NCBI GenBank assembly: GCA_021781695.1
Contig: JAJXWG010000067.1
Span: 1-8,137, forward strand
Direction of reading: 5' to 3'
DNA from: Pseudomonadota bacterium
GTDB lineage: Bacteria > Pseudomonadota > Gammaproteobacteria > Burkholderiales > Gallionellaceae
Length of the DNA: 8,137 nt
This document shows positions 6,559 to 8,137 of the stretch, in pieces; the first letter of the stretch is position 1; each line of letters begins with the position of its first letter. The translations under genes were made by a program, and so were the position numbers. Below the pieces are notes generated by a model that did not search any database, was not told where the DNA came from, and saw only the letters and a list, made by a program, of their open reading frames with translations.

Positions 6559-7161
6559 ATGAAAACAAAGCAAGCCGATCAATCGCGCAGCACCATACTG
6601 CAATCCGCTTTCTGCGAGATACACCGCAAAGGCTACCAGGCGGCGAGCATCGCAAATATACTGCACGACACGGGACTGACCAAGGGCGCGCTGTACCACC
6701 ACTTCCCAACCAAGCAATCCCTTGGAATTGCGGTGGTCGATGAAATCATAGGCGAGCGCCTCGCAAAACTGCTGTTCGAACCGATACGGCAGAGCGAAAG
6801 GCCAATCGATGCGCTGCTCCACCTGATCAGCCATATCGACAAACAGGTGCCTGCCGATTTCGTGATGCTGGGCTGCCCCTTGAACAACTTGATGCAGGAG
6901 ATGAGCGCATTGAATCCCGAGTTCAAATCCAGCCTGAACGGGATACTGAAGCAGTGGAGAGACACGATAGAGTGGGCGCTCGTCACAGGCCAGAAGCAGA
7001 ACGATATTCGGTCCGATGTGGATGCGAAATCGGCTGCACTGTTCATCGTTTCCGCCTGGGAAGGTTGCATCGGCATTGCAAAAAATATGCAGTCGAACAG
7101 CGCATTCAAGTCATGCATGAAGCAGCTTCACGGCTATTTAGCGGGCTTGCGAACAGATTAA
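6559..7161 (+). CDS. TetR/AcrR-family transcriptional regulator, NemR-like
   Basis: A 200-residue dimeric repressor of usual TetR length. The N-terminal DNA-binding domain spans about 8-55, with the helix-turn-helix at about 28-49 (AASIANILHDTGLTKGALYHHF) followed by TKQSL. The ligand domain has LGCPLNNLMQEMSALNPEF (about 105-122). C106 and K175 resemble, from memory, the Cys106 and Lys175 pair of the E. coli redox sensor NemR, so response to electrophiles or oxidants is possible. I chose ATG 6559 because the first helix starts a few residues later. The only longer start, TTG 6502, would put the promoter and operator inside the gene. There is no ribosome site and the promoter predicts a leaderless transcript. 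It is divergent from chrB and followed by a terminator, then by the AhpD-like gene that carries a matching operator, the probable target. Confidence 0.92.
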   Translation: MKTKQADQSRSTILQSAFCEIHRKGYQAASIANILHDTGLTKGALYHHFPTKQSLGIAVVDEIIGERLAKLLFEPIRQSERPIDALLHLISHIDKQVPADFVMLGCPLNNLMQEMSALNPEFKSSLNGILKQWRDTIEWALVTGQKQNDIRSDVDAKSAALFIVSAWEGCIGIAKNMQSNSAFKSCMKQLHGYLAGLRTD

Positions 7162-7171
7162 CATTTTGGGT

Positions 7172-7191
7172 TGGCCGCAAGGCCATTTTTT
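7172..7191 (+). terminator. Intrinsic terminator after tetR
   Basis: TGGCC-GCAA-GGCCA followed directly by TTTTTT: a five-base-pair GC-rich stem, a stable GNRA tetraloop and a six-T run, starting 10 bases after the tetR stop. It should separate tetR transcription from the next gene, which has its own operator just downstream. Confidence 0.8.
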
Positions 7192-7203
7192 GTCAGCGAT
7201 AAG

Positions 7204-7221
7204 ATACCGTACGGTCGGTAT
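7204..7221 (+). promoter_or_regulatory. Second TetR operator, upstream of the AhpD-like gene
   Basis: ATACCG-TACGGT-CGGTAT is an inverted repeat with the same arms as the site in the tetR promoter, but with a six- instead of two-base spacer. The two sites share the run CGGTCGGTAT. It lies between the tetR terminator and the AAGGAG ribosome site (7227-7232). TTGTCA (7190-7195) could be a -35, but no -10 at good spacing is evident, so the promoter itself is not assigned. Confidence 0.7.
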
Positions 7222-7238
7222 GTCAAAAGGAGAAAATA

Positions 7239-7772
7239 ATGCCAGTCATTGCAACCATATCCCCCGAAGATGCGACGGGGAAAGTCGCCGAAACATATGC
7301 GAACATCACGTCAACGATAGGCTTCGTGCCGAACGCGATGCAGATATACAGCAGCAGTCCCGCGCTGCAGGAAAACATCTGGAACCAGATTTCCTTCTAC
7401 ATGAAGCACCCCACACTGAGCTTTCCCCTGCTCGCGGCGATAAGGATGCTGGTTTCAGACAGACAGGAGTGCGAATATTGCGTGGGATTCAACCAGGCCA
7501 TGCTGGTCAATCATGCAGGATGGACGCAGGAACAGGTGGCAAAAACGATGAAGGATCCAGCCAGCGCGCCTTTCGGTGAAAAGGACAAGGCGCTCCTGCT
7601 CTATGTGCTCGATGCGCTCATTGCGCCGAAGAAGTTGGATCCGAGCCGCATCGATGAGCTTCATGAACAGGGCTGGTCAGACGCAGAAATCCTGGAAGCA
7701 GTCCACCATGCCGCACAGAACGTAGCAGAAGACATGGTGTTCAACACATTCAGGATAGAAAGAGATTACTAA
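7239..7772 (+). CDS. AhpD-like / carboxymuconolactone decarboxylase-family CxxC protein
   Basis: A 177-residue all-helical cytoplasmic protein of the CMD/AhpD-like fold, with a single CxxC pair C78-C81 in ECEYCVGFN, near the start of a helix as in AhpD peroxidase-related proteins. AhpD-type members use this pair as a redox-active disulfide. Compared with the AhpD pattern (Glu 12 residues before the first Cys, His 4 after the second), this protein has A66 and N85, so the classical proton relay is missing. It may be a thiol oxidoreductase, or act on another substrate. The start has AAGGAG six bases upstream. The gene sits behind a TetR-type operator matching that of the upstream tetR, so it is probably derepressed together with it, perhaps under oxidative or electrophile stress. 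A MITE-like repeat begins at its stop codon. Confidence 0.88.
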   Translation: MPVIATISPEDATGKVAETYANITSTIGFVPNAMQIYSSSPALQENIWNQISFYMKHPTLSFPLLAAIRMLVSDRQECEYCVGFNQAMLVNHAGWTQEQVAKTMKDPASAPFGEKDKALLLYVLDALIAPKKLDPSRIDELHEQGWSDAEILEAVHHAAQNVAEDMVFNTFRIERDY

Positions 7773-7886
7773 GGAAACGCTGATTTATTCGTCTTCCCAG
7801 CGGAAGCGGGGAACCAGCGCCTTTATTCAACTAGGGGTTCCCGCCTGCACGGGAACGACAAAACCGAATAAATCAGTATCTCCCTA
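7770..7886. repeat. MITE-like element with terminal inverted repeats
   Basis: CTGATTTATTCG (7780-7791) and CGAATAAATCAG (7865-7876) are perfect 12-bp inverted repeats. Weaker matching outwards (TAAGGAAACG against the complement of TATCTCCCTAA) gives imperfect ends of about 22 bases. Inside are two hairpins. One is TTCCC-A-GC-GGAA-GC-G-GGGAA at 7794-7813 with a GNRA loop, close to the widespread GTCATTCCCGC...GCGGGAATCCAG repeat type. The other is GTTCCCG-CCTGCA-CGGGAAC at 7837-7856. There is no coding capacity. Its left end overlaps the TAA of the AhpD-like gene, so the hairpins may also affect that transcript's 3' end. The family name is unknown to me. Confidence 0.7.
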
Positions 7887-7920
7887 AACAAAAGCGCGCG
7901 CCCCCTCTCAGCAGGAATAA

Positions 7921-7949
7921 TTGAAGTTGGCGAAAAACGCAGGTATGAT
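7921..7949 (+). promoter_or_regulatory. Sigma-70-type promoter for the last gene
   Basis: TTGAAG (7921-7926) and TATGAT (7944-7949) are separated by an ideal 17 bases, 38 bases upstream of the ATG at 7987. The predicted leader is about 30 bases. Confidence 0.6.
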
Positions 7950-7986
7950 TTTCACACTGGAACAAAGCTCTGAAAGTGCAGTAAAT

Positions 7987-8137
7987 ATGAACGAAAAACC
8001 CGCTAAAAAGAAGATCGAGTCCGCCCTGCTCGCAGAGCTTGCAGGAGAGGCGACAAGCAAACTCAAAGCCATGCAATCCGAGACTGATGAGCAAGAGGAG
8101 AGCCGCCAGCATCGGAGTGCGGCCCGTAAAAAAACAT
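7987..8137 (+). CDS. Unrecognised charged protein, N-terminal part
   Basis: A frame open from ATG 7987 to the right edge, 50 codons without a stop. The peptide begins MNEKPAKKKIESALLAELAG and continues with EATSKLKAMQ, TDEQEESRQ and RSAARKK. It is very rich in Lys, Glu, Ser and Ala, with no hydrophobic segment or signal peptide. The composition suggests a helical or disordered cytoplasmic N-terminus, possibly nucleic-acid binding, but I do not recognise a family. A well-formed promoter lies just upstream, while the ribosome site is weak. The opposite-strand frame here looks like a shadow. Coding status is moderately supported, function unknown. Confidence 0.55.
   Translation, partial: MNEKPAKKKIESALLAELAGEATSKLKAMQSETDEQEESRQHRSAARKKT

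Noticed and set aside
7873..8112. Minus-strand 79-codon frame with hydrophobic start.
   Set aside because: It runs through the repeat and the promoter, has no ribosome site, and its composition is the complement of the charged plus-strand frame.

Overview
The window looks like chromosomal or island DNA of a proteobacterium, probably a betaproteobacterium. This is inferred from the gene families: a heavy-metal type RND pump with a TctD/TctE-type two-component system, a ChrB-type chromate protein, and a NemR-like TetR regulator paired with an AhpD-like protein. Base composition is mixed: the ChrB gene is clearly more GC-rich than the two-component genes. No tRNA, rRNA or CRISPR array is visible.

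Left part (1-4394): a metal-efflux module. On the minus strand a periplasmic adaptor gene (919-2160) overlaps by ATGA the start of an RND permease gene, whose first 307 codons lie in the window (1-922). Divergently, on the plus strand, an OmpR-family response regulator (2369-3052) overlaps a membrane histidine kinase (3036-4394). The roughly 208-base divergent gap holds a tandem CTTTCATG repeat with 11-bp period, a good candidate binding box for the response regulator, and an 11-bp perfect inverted repeat in the presumed leader of the regulator gene. The simplest reading is that the kinase senses a metal or other envelope signal and the regulator turns on the pump. No outer-membrane channel gene for the pump is seen here.

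Middle part (4395-6454): a short decayed remnant of an ISL3-family transposase N-terminus (about 4471-4590). It is followed by two minus-strand genes: a small secreted outer-membrane beta-barrel protein (4618-5319) and, upstream of it, a ChrB-type chromate-resistance protein (5501-6454) with no chrA transporter beside it.

Right part (6455-8137): a TetR-family regulator (6559-7161), divergent from chrB, is followed by a GNRA-loop terminator and an AhpD-like CxxC protein (7239-7772). ATACCG...CGGTAT inverted repeats lie in front of both genes, so the regulator probably controls itself and the CxxC protein. The tetR promoter places the start of transcription at or next to the ATG, suggesting a leaderless mRNA. 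The regulator carries a GC motif and a Lys like those of the redox sensor NemR, while the AhpD-like protein lacks the Glu and His of the classic AhpD proton relay. A MITE-like element of about 115 bp starts at the stop codon of this gene. The window ends in the first 50 codons of an unrecognised, highly charged protein with a good sigma-70 type promoter.
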